Below, piece after piece: positions 40,118 through 48,692 of a DNA stretch of 64,000 bases. The notes under the pieces were generated by a model that was not told the origin of the DNA, ran no database searches, and saw only the letters and a program-made list of their open reading frames with translations. Origin of the DNA: an uncultured Tenacibaculum sp. (lineage in GTDB: Bacteria > Bacteroidota > Bacteroidia > Flavobacteriales > Flavobacteriaceae); assembly GCF_947504135.1 (NCBI RefSeq), contig NZ_CANNGG010000001.1, positions 186,001 through 250,000 on the forward strand, given 5' to 3'. How positions within the stretch are numbered: the stretch's first letter is position 1; the number at the start of each line of letters is the position of its first letter. Both the position numbers and the translations under genes were made by a program.

Positions 40118-41011
40118 TTATTTAACCAACAACCAAGCGTCTTCGCTAACAGATTCTTTAATAATTTCTAGAGCTTTTCTAGCTTCATCTTTAGTTGCAT
40201 AGCTTGCAAAAGCTACTTGAGTTAAGCCTAATCTGTTCTTTCCAACAATAGAAGCATCATAGCCCTTATCTTCTAACTCTGTTAATTTGTTTTCAGCATT
40301 GTGTACATCTTGAAAAGCTCCAGCTATGATATGAAAGTTCTTCGCTTCTTTACTAACGTTTAAATTAATCGTTGGTAACGGATTCTCTATTACAAAAGTT
40401 GCTGATTGAATTTTCTTCTCAACAGCTTTTTCTTGATTTGCTAATACTTGTTGTTGTTGTTTTTGAACACCATTCCAACCCACATAGGCAATTCCTACAA
40501 AAACAGCTGCAGCAGCAGTCCTTTTTAAATACAACGGAATTGTTTTTCTGTTTTCTTTAGTAGTAGGTAATGACTTAATTGTTACTTCTTTTACTCTCTC
40601 TACTGAAGTAGTTTTAACCTCTGCTAATCCGAAAGATGCTGTTAAGAAATTACTTGTAAGGTTTGGTTCAAAAACTACTTGACCAGCTTCGTTTAATGCT
40701 AAACTTCCGACCGACGCAACTTCAACAGAAGTCGTTTTTAAGTTTTTATTCCACTCTTCAACTTCACTTGCAATAAAAGTAGTAGCTTCTTCAAAAGAAA
40801 TATTTTTGTCAGAAGCAATATAGTTAGCCAATAGCCCATCATTATGTTGTAAATACGCATTAAATGTTAATTGTTTTTTTGGCGGATAAAAAGTGTGAGT
40901 AGTAGTATTTACCCTCGCACCAATAGTGTTGGTTACAAATCCTCCAAAATTAGGAACAATTACGCAGTCGTATCTATATAACAAATCGTTGATGTAGTTG
41001 GCTAATGTCAT
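40118..41011 (-). CDS. HU/CCDC81-type SPOR domain protein
   Basis: 297 residues from the ATG at 41011. The N-terminal 150 residues (NYINDLLYRYDCVIVPNFGGFVTN ... FNAYLQHNDGLLANYIA) match the bacterial CCDC81-like HU domain pair. A transmembrane helix follows (TAAAAVFVGIAYVGW, about 195-212) and a C-terminal SPOR domain (about 222-297, FHIIAGAFQDVHNAENKLTELEDKGYDASIVG), which binds denuded glycan at division sites. The frame runs back to 41059, but a complete promoter at 41017-41047 lies within that extension, so the start is 41011 and the mRNA is nearly leaderless. Confidence 0.9.
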   Translation of the reverse strand: MTLANYINDLLYRYDCVIVPNFGGFVTNTIGARVNTTTHTFYPPKKQLTFNAYLQHNDGLLANYIASDKNISFEEATTFIASEVEEWNKNLKTTSVEVASVGSLALNEAGQVVFEPNLTSNFLTASFGLAEVKTTSVERVKEVTIKSLPTTKENRKTIPLYLKRTAAAAVFVGIAYVGWNGVQKQQQQVLANQEKAVEKKIQSATFVIENPLPTINLNVSKEAKNFHIIAGAFQDVHNAENKLTELEDKGYDASIVGKNRLGLTQVAFASYATKDEARKALEIIKESVSEDAWLLVK

Positions 41012-41016
41012 AAGAA

Positions 41017-41047
41017 CAAATATAGCTTTTTCAATGTATAGTTTCAA
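41017..41047 (-). promoter_or_regulatory. Promoter of the SPOR-domain gene
   Basis: On the minus strand TTG (41045-41047), a 20-nt spacer and TATATTTG (41017-41024): a full match to TTG-N17-23-TAnnTTTG. The ATG at 41011 starts 6 nt after the -7 box, so the transcript would have essentially no leader. Confidence 0.7.
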
Positions 41048-41106
41048 GTGATTGTACAATTTTTATTAACAGTTTTTTTGTATATTGATACTCAAATTAT
41101 TGCTAT

Positions 41107-42204
41107 ATGAATTCTGAAAAATTGCTTGCTTTACTACGATTACAAGCTACCAAAAATGTAGGTGATATCTTAGCTAAAAAGTTAATTACTACTGTTGGAA
41201 GTGTTGAACAAGTATTTTTAGAGAAGAAAAATGTACTCCATAAAATTAACGGAATAGGAACTCATGTAACTCAGCATCTTTTTGATGACAATAACTTGAA
41301 AAGGGCAGAGGAGGAGCTCAACTACATTCAACAAAACAACATTACATTTTCTTATTTTTTAGAGGATGATTATCCGCAACAGCTAAAACATTGTATTGAT
41401 GCTCCAATCTTACTTTTTAAAGACGGCAACCTCAACCTTAACAACGATAAAATCATCTCAATAGTAGGTACTCGAAACATGAGTTTATACGGACGTGATT
41501 TTTGTAATCAACTTATTGAAGAGTTAAAAGAACACAATCCAATAATTGTAAGTGGATTTGCTTACGGAGTAGATATTTGTGCCCATAAAGCGGCTATAAA
41601 AAACAATTTACAAACCATCGCTGTTTTAGCACATGGTTTGGAAGAAATTTATCCGAAGACACATAAAAAATATATTCACGAAGTAAACAATAATGGAGGA
41701 TTCATCACCGAATTCTGGCACGATGAACAGCCTATGAGAGAAAATTTTTTAAAACGAAATCGTATTGTGGCGGGAATTTCCAAAGCGACTATTATTATCG
41801 AATCTGCTGAAAAAGGAGGTTCGTTAGTTACTGCTGATATCGCCAATTCGTACAATCGTGATGTGTTTGCGCTACCGGGTAGAGCAACCGATATATATAG
41901 CAAAGGTTGTAACAACCTCATTAAAAACAATCAAGCACATTTATTAACCTCTGCTGAAGATATTGTAAAAATGCTTAATTGGGACATACGGCAAGCTGCC
42001 GTACCTAAGCAAGAAAAGTTATTTGTTGAACTTGATTCTTCCGAACAAAAAATCTATGATTATTTACAACAAAACGGAAAACAGTTGCTAGACGATATTG
42101 CTATTAACTGTGAATTGCCAATTTATCAACTCTCTTCTATCTTAATTCAATTAGAGTTAAAAGGCGTTGTAAAACCTTTACCCGGAAAAATGTTTGAAGT
42201 TTAG
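41107..42204 (+). CDS. dprA: DNA-processing protein DprA
   Basis: Loads RecA on incoming single-stranded DNA in natural transformation. The 365-residue protein has an N-terminal helix-hairpin-helix/SAM-like part (ATKNVGDILAKKLITTVGS ... INGIGTHVTQHLF), the Rossmann core with SIVGTRNMSLYG, SGFAYGVDICAHKAAI, LAHGLEEIYPKTH and KGGSLVTADIANSYNRDVFALPG, and a C-terminal winged helix (about 300-365). It is divergent from the SPOR gene and 12 nt upstream of the kinase-like gene. Confidence 0.97.
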   Translation: MNSEKLLALLRLQATKNVGDILAKKLITTVGSVEQVFLEKKNVLHKINGIGTHVTQHLFDDNNLKRAEEELNYIQQNNITFSYFLEDDYPQQLKHCIDAPILLFKDGNLNLNNDKIISIVGTRNMSLYGRDFCNQLIEELKEHNPIIVSGFAYGVDICAHKAAIKNNLQTIAVLAHGLEEIYPKTHKKYIHEVNNNGGFITEFWHDEQPMRENFLKRNRIVAGISKATIIIESAEKGGSLVTADIANSYNRDVFALPGRATDIYSKGCNNLIKNNQAHLLTSAEDIVKMLNWDIRQAAVPKQEKLFVELDSSEQKIYDYLQQNGKQLLDDIAINCELPIYQLSSILIQLELKGVVKPLPGKMFEV

Positions 42205-42216
42205 TATCTTTGAGCC

Positions 42217-43302
42217 ATGTCAGAATATAAACTCATATCACAAAAAAAACCAGCTTTTCCTGTTACCAAAAAACTAGGAAACTACTTAAAAAGACATAAC
42301 AGAACTATAAAAATTCCTATTTTTTATGATGATTTGTTGCGTTTTCAAGGTTCGGTTGCTGTGTATGATAAACATGATAATGATACCTTATGGATACGTG
42401 TTTTTTATAATGAGTTTGAGCGGGCTGAAATTGATTTATACCTAAAAAAAGTATATAATATCTTACACTCTAACGGTTCTGACGCCAGTATTAAGCATTT
42501 AAATGTTGATGCTATCGATTTTTGTACGTTTGGTAACTCTAAACCTTTTCGTATAAAAATTCGAAATATTTTAAATGATAACTACACCTATTTTTACGTA
42601 AAGAAAACCGATGCTTCTCGTATTTACGGACTAGAGTTAGAGGATATTTTATCTCCTTACAATCTAAACTTTTTGGTATATGAAGACACGTTGATAGAAG
42701 AGCATATATCAGGAATTCCTGGTGATGTTTTTATCAATGATTATTTAGATGATTGTTTAGATATTGAAAAAGCACAACTAGCTAAAGAGTTTGTTAAATT
42801 TAACGAGCGTTGTATGATTCGTTTGTTGGGCGATATGCGTTCGTATAACTACGTAGTAGTACCTACACACGATTTTGAAAATGTTGTGTATAAAATTCGT
42901 CCGATAGATTTTGACCAGCAATGTTACGAAGGGAAGTTTAAAGTGTATTATCCACAGTTTTTTAAAGAAAATTTAAAGCTCGTTCAACTGGTAGGAGATA
43001 AGCTTACTTCAGAATCTATTGAGCAATATCAAATAGAAGAGCGATCAATTGTTGCTAAAAGAATTTTAGGTTCACGTTCTCGATTGAATCGTTTGCTTTC
43101 CGCTATGAAATCAGATAATATTTCTATACCAAAAAATATCGAACAATTAAAATCAGAAATTTTTGAATTTACAGGAGATATTAATTTTAGAGATAGTGAT
43201 GGTATGGGTGAAGTTTTAGACAGTGCATTAACTTTTGTTCGTAGAAATTACGAAGATGTGAGTATGAAAACCATTATTCAACAACAGCAAAGATTACACT
43301 AA
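42217..43302 (+). CDS. Conserved hypothetical protein with kinase-like catalytic-loop signature
   Basis: 361 residues, no signal peptide or membrane helix, family not recognised. The arrangement recalls an atypical kinase: a lone Lys pair in FYVKK (129-130), a hinge-like stretch FLVYEDTLIEEHISGIPGDVF (about 152-172), a catalytic-loop spacing D206-x4-N211 in LLGDMRSYNYVV, and a DFG-like IRPIDFDQ with Asp231. The order and spacing match protein or small-molecule kinases, but there is no clear Gly-rich loop. It is co-directional with dprA with a 12-nt gap. Confidence 0.75.
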   Translation: MSEYKLISQKKPAFPVTKKLGNYLKRHNRTIKIPIFYDDLLRFQGSVAVYDKHDNDTLWIRVFYNEFERAEIDLYLKKVYNILHSNGSDASIKHLNVDAIDFCTFGNSKPFRIKIRNILNDNYTYFYVKKTDASRIYGLELEDILSPYNLNFLVYEDTLIEEHISGIPGDVFINDYLDDCLDIEKAQLAKEFVKFNERCMIRLLGDMRSYNYVVVPTHDFENVVYKIRPIDFDQQCYEGKFKVYYPQFFKENLKLVQLVGDKLTSESIEQYQIEERSIVAKRILGSRSRLNRLLSAMKSDNISIPKNIEQLKSEIFEFTGDINFRDSDGMGEVLDSALTFVRRNYEDVSMKTIIQQQQRLH

Positions 43303-44201
43303 CCTTTTCTACTTCGAATACTTTCAATAATCACTGTTGCTAAAATTAAGCTTCCACCAATAAACGTGTTCCACGTGGGAATTTCGTTTAAGAAAATAAA
43401 CGCTAACAAAATTCCGAAAACAGGTTGAATACTACTAATTATACTTGCGGTTGATGCTGAAAAAAACTGTAGTGAATGTACCATTAAACTATGTCCGATA
43501 GCCGTAGTTAACAAGGCTAATAATAGTAAATATGGGAGTTGCTCTTGAAATCCGGAAACATCCATAAAAAATAAGACGGGAACTAAGGTTACCGTGATTA
43601 TAACTACTTGGTAAAACATGAGCATTACTCCATTATATTGCTGTACATACTGCTTTAAAATCAAAATTCTAACAGAATAACACAATGCAGAAAGCAAGCC
43701 AAATAACACGCCTTGTACTTGTGTGTTTTTAATATCAAAATCAGGAGCTAGAATGTATAAACCTAGCAACACCATCAACCCTAAAACAATATGAATCGGA
43801 TTGAATTTAATTTTTAGAAACAAGGGTTCTAAAAAAGCAATCATTACTGGAAAAGTGTACAACGATAGCATTCCTATGGCTACGTTGGATAGTTTTAACG
43901 CGTAGAAATACGTAATCCAATGTACCCCCATAAAAATTCCGCCCATTAAAAAAGGGAACAAGTGTCTTCTTGATTGTATAGTTAAATCAATCTTTTTGAA
44001 TCGGCAAAACACGTATAAAATTACCATAGCAAACACCGAGCGAAACCACACAATAACTTCTGAAGGCATTGCAATATACTTACCTAACACACCCGATGTA
44101 CTGATAAACAGGGTTGCTAAAATAATTCCTGATAGGTTTTTTGCGTGATTGGTTTGCAAACAGTAAAAATTTGTTAAAATAAGCTTGAACCACATATACA
44201 A
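43299..44201 (-). CDS. EamA/DMT family transporter
   Basis: 300 residues with 10 predicted helices in two EamA repeats (about 20-145 and 160-295). Repeat ends include YYFYALKLSNVAIGMLSLYTFPVMIAFLEPLF-type and SIISSIQPVFGILLAFIFLNE segments. It exports an unknown metabolite. The ATG at 44201 lies in the loop/arm of a 15-bp perfect hairpin (44185-44217), so a start further in, such as a TTG near residue 15 (LQTNHAKNLSG), is possible. It overlaps the kinase-like gene by 4 bp at the 3' end (convergent). Confidence 0.88.
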   Translation of the reverse strand: MYMWFKLILTNFYCLQTNHAKNLSGIILATLFISTSGVLGKYIAMPSEVIVWFRSVFAMVILYVFCRFKKIDLTIQSRRHLFPFLMGGIFMGVHWITYFYALKLSNVAIGMLSLYTFPVMIAFLEPLFLKIKFNPIHIVLGLMVLLGLYILAPDFDIKNTQVQGVLFGLLSALCYSVRILILKQYVQQYNGVMLMFYQVVIITVTLVPVLFFMDVSGFQEQLPYLLLLALLTTAIGHSLMVHSLQFFSASTASIISSIQPVFGILLAFIFLNEIPTWNTFIGGSLILATVIIESIRSRKG

Positions 44202-44217
44202 AGTATATGTGGTTCAA
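44185..44217. promoter_or_regulatory. 15-bp perfect hairpin over the EamA start region
   Basis: TTGAACCACATATAC and its complement around a 3-nt loop, covering the predicted ATG of the EamA gene. There is no T run on either side, so it is more likely a protein-binding or translation-control element than a terminator. Confidence 0.5.
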
Positions 44218-44385
44218 AAGTCATTATTCATAAGTTAAGAAGCAAAATATGTTAAAAACTTCAAGGAGTTTGTGAATAAGTATCACTTTTAATATAAATA
44301 AAGTCTTCCGATATTTGTGATAAGCCCCGTAAAAAATAAAGAGTTGGTGATGCTCTAAAGGAGTTAGAGATAATCTCTAATACAA

Positions 44386-44412
44386 AAACCTTGAATTTAA
44401 AATTCAAGGTTT
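44386..44412. terminator. Hairpin upstream of the 42-residue ORF
   Basis: AAACCTTGAATT pairs perfectly with AATTCAAGGTTT around a 3-nt loop. The T run after it is interrupted (TTTCTTG), so it could be a weak terminator of an upstream minor transcript or a leader structure of the ORF at 44445. Confidence 0.45.
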
Positions 44413-44444
44413 CTTGTAAGTTTAATTTTTTTAAAACACAAATT

Positions 44445-44573
44445 ATGAGTGATTTAAAAAATGCACCTGAAGGATATGAGTACATCTTTTGCAGGTACAT
44501 CACCAAAAAAGGAAAAAGGATTTATCCAAAAAATTCTTCCTATTTCCGATTCTTAGTTAAAAAAAATAACTAA
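44445..44573 (+). CDS. Small conserved-looking protein, 42 residues
   Basis: Begins MSDLKNAPEGYEYIFCRYIT and continues KKGKRIYPKNSSYFRFLVKKNN. The pattern PEGYxxIFxxYIxxKxGKRxYP...FxxxVK is, from memory, shared by many tiny flavobacterial proteins. It is basic and without a signal peptide. The frame is open upstream to 44391, but that part overlaps the hairpin at 44386-44412 and is low-complexity, so the ATG at 44445 is preferred. It is followed by its own terminator. The function is unknown. Confidence 0.65.
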   Translation: MSDLKNAPEGYEYIFCRYITKKGKRIYPKNSSYFRFLVKKNN

Positions 44574-44581
44574 GAATTAAT

Positions 44582-44615
44582 ATCCTGGTAAGCTGCAACT
44601 TATCAGGATTTTTTG
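44582..44615 (+). terminator. Intrinsic terminator after the 42-residue ORF
   Basis: ATCCTGGTAAG pairs with CTTATCAGGAT (one G-U) around a 6-nt loop, then a T run. It lies 8 nt after the stop codon and supports real transcription of the small ORF. Confidence 0.82.
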
Positions 44616-44683
44616 TTGTATCAACAACAACAAATATAAAAAAAAGTAAAACTTTGTATCACTAAAGTATCACTTTTTTATCA

Positions 44684-47600
44684 TTAAACTTTCTGTAAAG
44701 TCTCTAACGCCTTGTGTACACTATCAATTTTAATAAAAGTGATGAGTAAACGCAATCCGTTTTTGGTTTTCTTTTCTTTCATTACACAACTCTTCGGATT
44801 TTGCTGTACATACCTCAACATTTTGGTAAACGCTTCGGTTTGATAAAAAGCACTTTGCTGATCGGCTACAAAATATCCAATTAATCGTTTTTGCTTTAAA
44901 ATCACCTTTTCTAAACCTAACTCTTTTGCTAACCATTTAATACGAACGCTGTCTAATAAATCGGCTACTTGGGTTGGATATTCTCCAAAACGGTCGATAA
45001 TTTCAGTCTCAAAGGTTTGTAATTCTTCTTCCGTAGTTAAGGTTCCTAATTTGTTGTATAAACTCAAACGCTCCGTTACTGAGTTGACATAATCATCTGG
45101 GAACAAAATTTCAAAATCGGTATCAATTTGCACCTCTTTCACATACTCTTTCGGTGCATTTTCATCCGTAGGATATAAATCTTTAAACTCATTTTCCTTG
45201 AGTTCTTCAATGGCTTCATGTAAGATTTTCTGATAGGTATCAAAACCAATATCGTTGATAAATCCGCTTTGTTCACCTCCTAACAAATCTCCAGCACCAC
45301 GAATCTCTAAGTCTTTCATGGCAATGTTCAATCCGCTTCCTAAATCAGAAAACAACTCTAATGCCTGAATTCGTTTACGTGCATCATCGGTCATATGGTG
45401 ATACGGTGGCGTAATGAAATAACAGAAGGCTTTTTTGTTCGAACGCCCTACGCGACCACGCATTTGGTGTAAATCCGACAATCCGAAATTATTCGCATTG
45501 TTGATGAAAATCGTATTCGCATTCGGTACATCCAATCCACTTTCAATAATTGTGGTAGAAACTAGTACATCAAACTCGTTGTTCATAAAACCAAGCATGA
45601 GTTCTTCTAACTTTTTTCCTTCCATTTGTCCGTGACCAATGGCAATTTTAGCACTTGGCACCAAACGTTGTAACAATCCTGCTACTTCTTTGATATTTTC
45701 AATACGGTTATGTATAAAAAATACCTGTCCACCACGAGAAATCTCGTACGAAATCGCATCGCGAATGGTTTCTTCACTAAAGCGAATCACGTTGGTTTCT
45801 ATGGGGTGACGGTTGGGTGGTGGTGTTTTTATCACCGATAAATCTCGTGCCGCCATCAAACTAAACTGTAAAGTACGAGGAATTGGGGTTGCTGTTAAGG
45901 TCAATGTATCTACATTTTCCTTAATCGTTTTTAGCTTATCTTTTGCTGCTACTCCAAATTTTTGTTCCTCATCAATAACCAATAATCCCAAATCTTTAAA
46001 CTGAACTGCTTTATTGGTTAACTGGTGCGTTCCTATTACAATATCTACACTTCCATCAGCAACCCCTTCTAACACACCTTTTCGCTGTTTTGTGGTTCTA
46101 AAACGGTTTAGGTAGTCAATCGTAACCGGAAAGTCTTTTAATCGCTTAGAAAAGGTTTTAAAGTGCTGAAATGCCAAAACCGTAGTTGGTACGAGCACCG
46201 CAACCTGTTTTCCGTTATCTACTGCTTTAAATGCCGCTCTAATGGCAATTTCTGTTTTTCCAAAACCAACATCACCACACACCAAACGATCCATGGGTTG
46301 TTCTTTTTCCATATCGGCTTTTACCTCTTGGGTAGAAGAGAACTGATCGGGTGTGTCTTCGTATAAGAAACTCGCTTCCAACTCGTGCTGCATGTGCGTA
46401 TCGGGTCCGAAAGCAAATCCTTTTTGTAGTTTTCGTTTTGCGTATAACTGAATTAAGTTAAACGCGATTTCTTTAACGCGGGTTTTGGTTTTCTGCTTGA
46501 CTTTCTTCCAAGCATTCGACCCTAGTTTATATACTTTTGGTGGTTTTCCGTCTTTTCCGTTGAATTTGGAAATTTTGTGTAGCGAGTGAATACTTACGTA
46601 TAAAATATCGCGGTCGCCATAAATTAACTTGATGGCTTCTTGCTTTTTGCCTTCTACATCAATTTTTTGAAGTCCACCAAACTTTCCAATACCGTGGTCA
46701 ATATGGGTTACATAATCACCTACGTCTAATTTAGTAAGTTCTTGTAGGGTGATGGATTGCTTTTTTGCGTATCCGTTTTTGAGTCGGAATTTGTAATAAC
46801 GCTCAAATATTTGATGATCGGTATAACAAACAATTTTATTCTCAATATCCACAAACCCTTGATACAACGGAAACACAATGGTTTCATAAGAAACCTCTTC
46901 TTCGTGGTCATCAAAAATATCGTGGAAACGTTGTGCTTGCTGTTCGTTAGAACATAAGATATAATTGGTAAATCCTTTAGACGAAAACTCGTTGAAATTC
47001 TGAATTAACAGGTCGAATTTTTTGTTGAAAGACGGCTGTGGATGCGTATTAAAACTTATTTCAGTGAGATTTAGCTCCGCTGAACCTTGCGGTTTCTCTC
47101 TCTGTTCGGAATGACGGTTTTTACCGATGTCAACCGTTGTAAAATCTTGTAATTGATTACGAATCAGCTCTCCGTTGCAAAACAGTTCTTCGGGTTTTGC
47201 GTGGTTGATTTCGGTTGATAATTCGTTAAACGATAGTTCTGCTTTTCGGTAGAATTTATCCAGTGAATCACTTAACAAATCTACATTCTTCACAAAAACC
47301 GCGGTTTTTGCTGATATGTATTTTAAAAAGCTTTCTCGCGACTCCTGCAATGTTTTGTTTTCTACATTCGGCATAATGCTCACTTTCTTCAGTTTTTCTT
47401 TAGAAAGTTGCGTTTCTACATCAAACGTTCGGATGCTGTCTACCTCATCACCAAAAAACTCAATACGATACGGTTCGTCGTGCGAAAACGAAAACACATC
47501 GATAATTCCACCACGTACCGAAAACTCTCCTGGTTCGGTTACAAAATCGACACGTTTAAAATGGTATTCGAACAGTACTTCGTTAACAAAATCGAGCGAT

Positions 47601-48052
47601 ACTTGCTCGCCCACCACCACTTTTAGTGTGTTTTTTTCCAACTCTTTTTTGGTGACCACTTTTTCAAACAACGCAGTAGGGTAGGTAACAATAATCGCAG
47701 GTTTTTTACGAGAATTGATACGGTTTAATACCTCTGAACGCAGTAATACATTGGCATTGTCGGTTTCTTCAATCTGGTAAGGTCTGCGATACGAACCTGG
47801 ATAAAACAACACGTTTTTATCGCCTAATAACTGCTCTAAATCGTTTAGATAATAAGCAGCTTCTTCCTTGTCGTTAAAAATTAACAAGTAGGGTTTATCG
47901 GCTTGTTTAAAAGTTTCGGAAATAACAAAAGACAACGAAGAACCGACCAAATTCGTTAGTTGAAAATGATGTGGATCTTGTTGAAGCTGATGAACAATCT
48001 GTTTTACATTCTCAGATTGTTGATAGTGATTTACAATTGCTTGCTTGCTCAA
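44684..48052 (-). CDS. mfd: Transcription-repair coupling factor Mfd
   Basis: Removes stalled RNA polymerase and recruits UvrA to lesions. The 1122-residue protein has the UvrB-like N-terminal region, RNAP-interaction domain (YVTHIDHGIGKFGGL, about 440), RecG-like helicase with Walker A CGDVGFGKTEIAIRAAF, DEEQKFGV, TATPIPRTL, QMRGRVGRSNKKAFCY, and the C-terminal TRCF domain. The start is a TTG at 48052, 17 nt past a -7 box. Residues about 313-331 (RHSEQREKPQGSAELNLTE) look like a translated dispersed repeat inserted just before the conserved NTHPQPSFNKKFDLL segment. Confidence 0.96.
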   Translation of the reverse strand: MSKQAIVNHYQQSENVKQIVHQLQQDPHHFQLTNLVGSSLSFVISETFKQADKPYLLIFNDKEEAAYYLNDLEQLLGDKNVLFYPGSYRRPYQIEETDNANVLLRSEVLNRINSRKKPAIIVTYPTALFEKVVTKKELEKNTLKVVVGEQVSLDFVNEVLFEYHFKRVDFVTEPGEFSVRGGIIDVFSFSHDEPYRIEFFGDEVDSIRTFDVETQLSKEKLKKVSIMPNVENKTLQESRESFLKYISAKTAVFVKNVDLLSDSLDKFYRKAELSFNELSTEINHAKPEELFCNGELIRNQLQDFTTVDIGKNRHSEQREKPQGSAELNLTEISFNTHPQPSFNKKFDLLIQNFNEFSSKGFTNYILCSNEQQAQRFHDIFDDHEEEVSYETIVFPLYQGFVDIENKIVCYTDHQIFERYYKFRLKNGYAKKQSITLQELTKLDVGDYVTHIDHGIGKFGGLQKIDVEGKKQEAIKLIYGDRDILYVSIHSLHKISKFNGKDGKPPKVYKLGSNAWKKVKQKTKTRVKEIAFNLIQLYAKRKLQKGFAFGPDTHMQHELEASFLYEDTPDQFSSTQEVKADMEKEQPMDRLVCGDVGFGKTEIAIRAAFKAVDNGKQVAVLVPTTVLAFQHFKTFSKRLKDFPVTIDYLNRFRTTKQRKGVLEGVADGSVDIVIGTHQLTNKAVQFKDLGLLVIDEEQKFGVAAKDKLKTIKENVDTLTLTATPIPRTLQFSLMAARDLSVIKTPPPNRHPIETNVIRFSEETIRDAISYEISRGGQVFFIHNRIENIKEVAGLLQRLVPSAKIAIGHGQMEGKKLEELMLGFMNNEFDVLVSTTIIESGLDVPNANTIFINNANNFGLSDLHQMRGRVGRSNKKAFCYFITPPYHHMTDDARKRIQALELFSDLGSGLNIAMKDLEIRGAGDLLGGEQSGFINDIGFDTYQKILHEAIEELKENEFKDLYPTDENAPKEYVKEVQIDTDFEILFPDDYVNSVTERLSLYNKLGTLTTEEELQTFETEIIDRFGEYPTQVADLLDSVRIKWLAKELGLEKVILKQKRLIGYFVADQQSAFYQTEAFTKMLRYVQQNPKSCVMKEKKTKNGLRLLITFIKIDSVHKALETLQKV
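47061..47116 (-). repeat. In-frame copy of the GTCATTCCGA-type dispersed repeat inside mfd
   Basis: On the coding (minus) strand it begins CGTCATTCCGAACAGAGAGA and later reads GCGGAGCTAAATCTCACTGA. It shares the GTCATTCCGA head and GAG..AATC tail with the intergenic fragment at 10311-10340. The translated part (RHSEQREKPQ...) is hydrophilic and out of keeping with flanking Mfd sequence. Confidence 0.6.
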
Positions 48053-48069
48053 CGTACAAAAATTTTACG

Positions 48070-48077
48070 CAAATGTA
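48070..48077 (-). promoter_or_regulatory. -7 box of mfd
   Basis: TACATTTG on the minus strand fits TAnnTTTG and sits 17 nt upstream of the TTG start at 48052, giving a short leader. It supports the TTG start. Confidence 0.5.
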
Positions 48078-48192
48078 CGAGGATTATTTTTTATTGAAAG
48101 GGTTGTTTTTTAACTGCTTCTATAAGGTTAATTGTGTTGTTTAAACAATGATGTCAACGAATTAGTTAACCTTTACAGAAATGACAACTCTT

Positions 48193-48692
48193 TTACTTTA
48201 AACAATTTCCTGTTTCAAAATCTTGTTTGGTAATTAATTTTTCGTTGATAGTATTGGTATCCCAATCTTGTGCAATCAACCTTTTATTGTTTATTTTTTT
48301 CAACACCACGTGGAACCTTCCATAAGAAATAGTCGGTTTTTTATCTTTTTCTGTAGAAATAATTCGGTAATAACCTACTTCATAACCTGTATCTTCCTTA
48401 TAAATTCTTTGATCGAAACAAAAATCAATCTGTCGTTTCCTGTTAATTGGTTTCTGATAAGAGTCTTCAATAGATTTTTATATTCTGTTCCTATTCGAAT
48501 ACCGTGTTTGTTTGCTCTTAAAACATCATTAGTATGTAAACTGTTAAACGTTTTCCAATCTCGAGCTTCGAAACAAGTTTTAAATGGTTTCCAAACTTGT
48601 GCATTAATTTCTTTTTCTATGTCTTGTTGATTTTGTGAAAAACCAAACAAAATTGAAAATAGAAAAAAACAAAGAGTAGCTGCTAATTTCAT
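48193..48692 (-). pseudogene. Secreted NTF2-like/DUF4440-type protein gene with a one-base frameshift
   Basis: The first part reads a signal peptide (MKLAATLCFFLFSILFGFSQ) and EINAQVWKPFKTCFEARDWKTFNSLHTNDVLR ... GIRIGTEYK, an NTF2-like opening. The frame then derails and stops at 48375. Adding one A to the five-A run (T run at 48475-48479 on the plus strand) restores KKSIEDSYQKPINRKRQIDF and continues to a stop at 48193, giving 166 residues ending DFETGNCLK. Either the gene is broken or phase-variable in strand populations, or the base is a sequencing error in a homopolymer. The enzymatic role is unknown. Confidence 0.8.

Larger units (their letters stand above)
44278..44677. other. Segment bounded by a 13-bp direct repeat, holding a small ORF and hairpins
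   Basis: AAGTATCACTTTT occurs at 44278-44290 and 44665-44677; an extra GTATCACT half copy precedes the second. Between them are TTAGAGA-taa-TCTCTAA (44364-44380), a 12-bp hairpin (44386-44412), the 42-residue ORF at 44445 and its terminator. No recombinase gene is present. Confidence 0.45.

Noticed and set aside
44261..44506. 81-codon minus-strand frame opposite the 42-residue ORF
   Set aside because: It runs antisense through two hairpins and a terminator-like element, has no family resemblance, and the plus-strand ORF has a matching terminator.
47316..47684. 122-codon plus-strand frame inside mfd
   Set aside because: Ser/Thr/Phe-rich composition typical of an antisense shadow; the minus-strand Mfd protein is fully conserved here.
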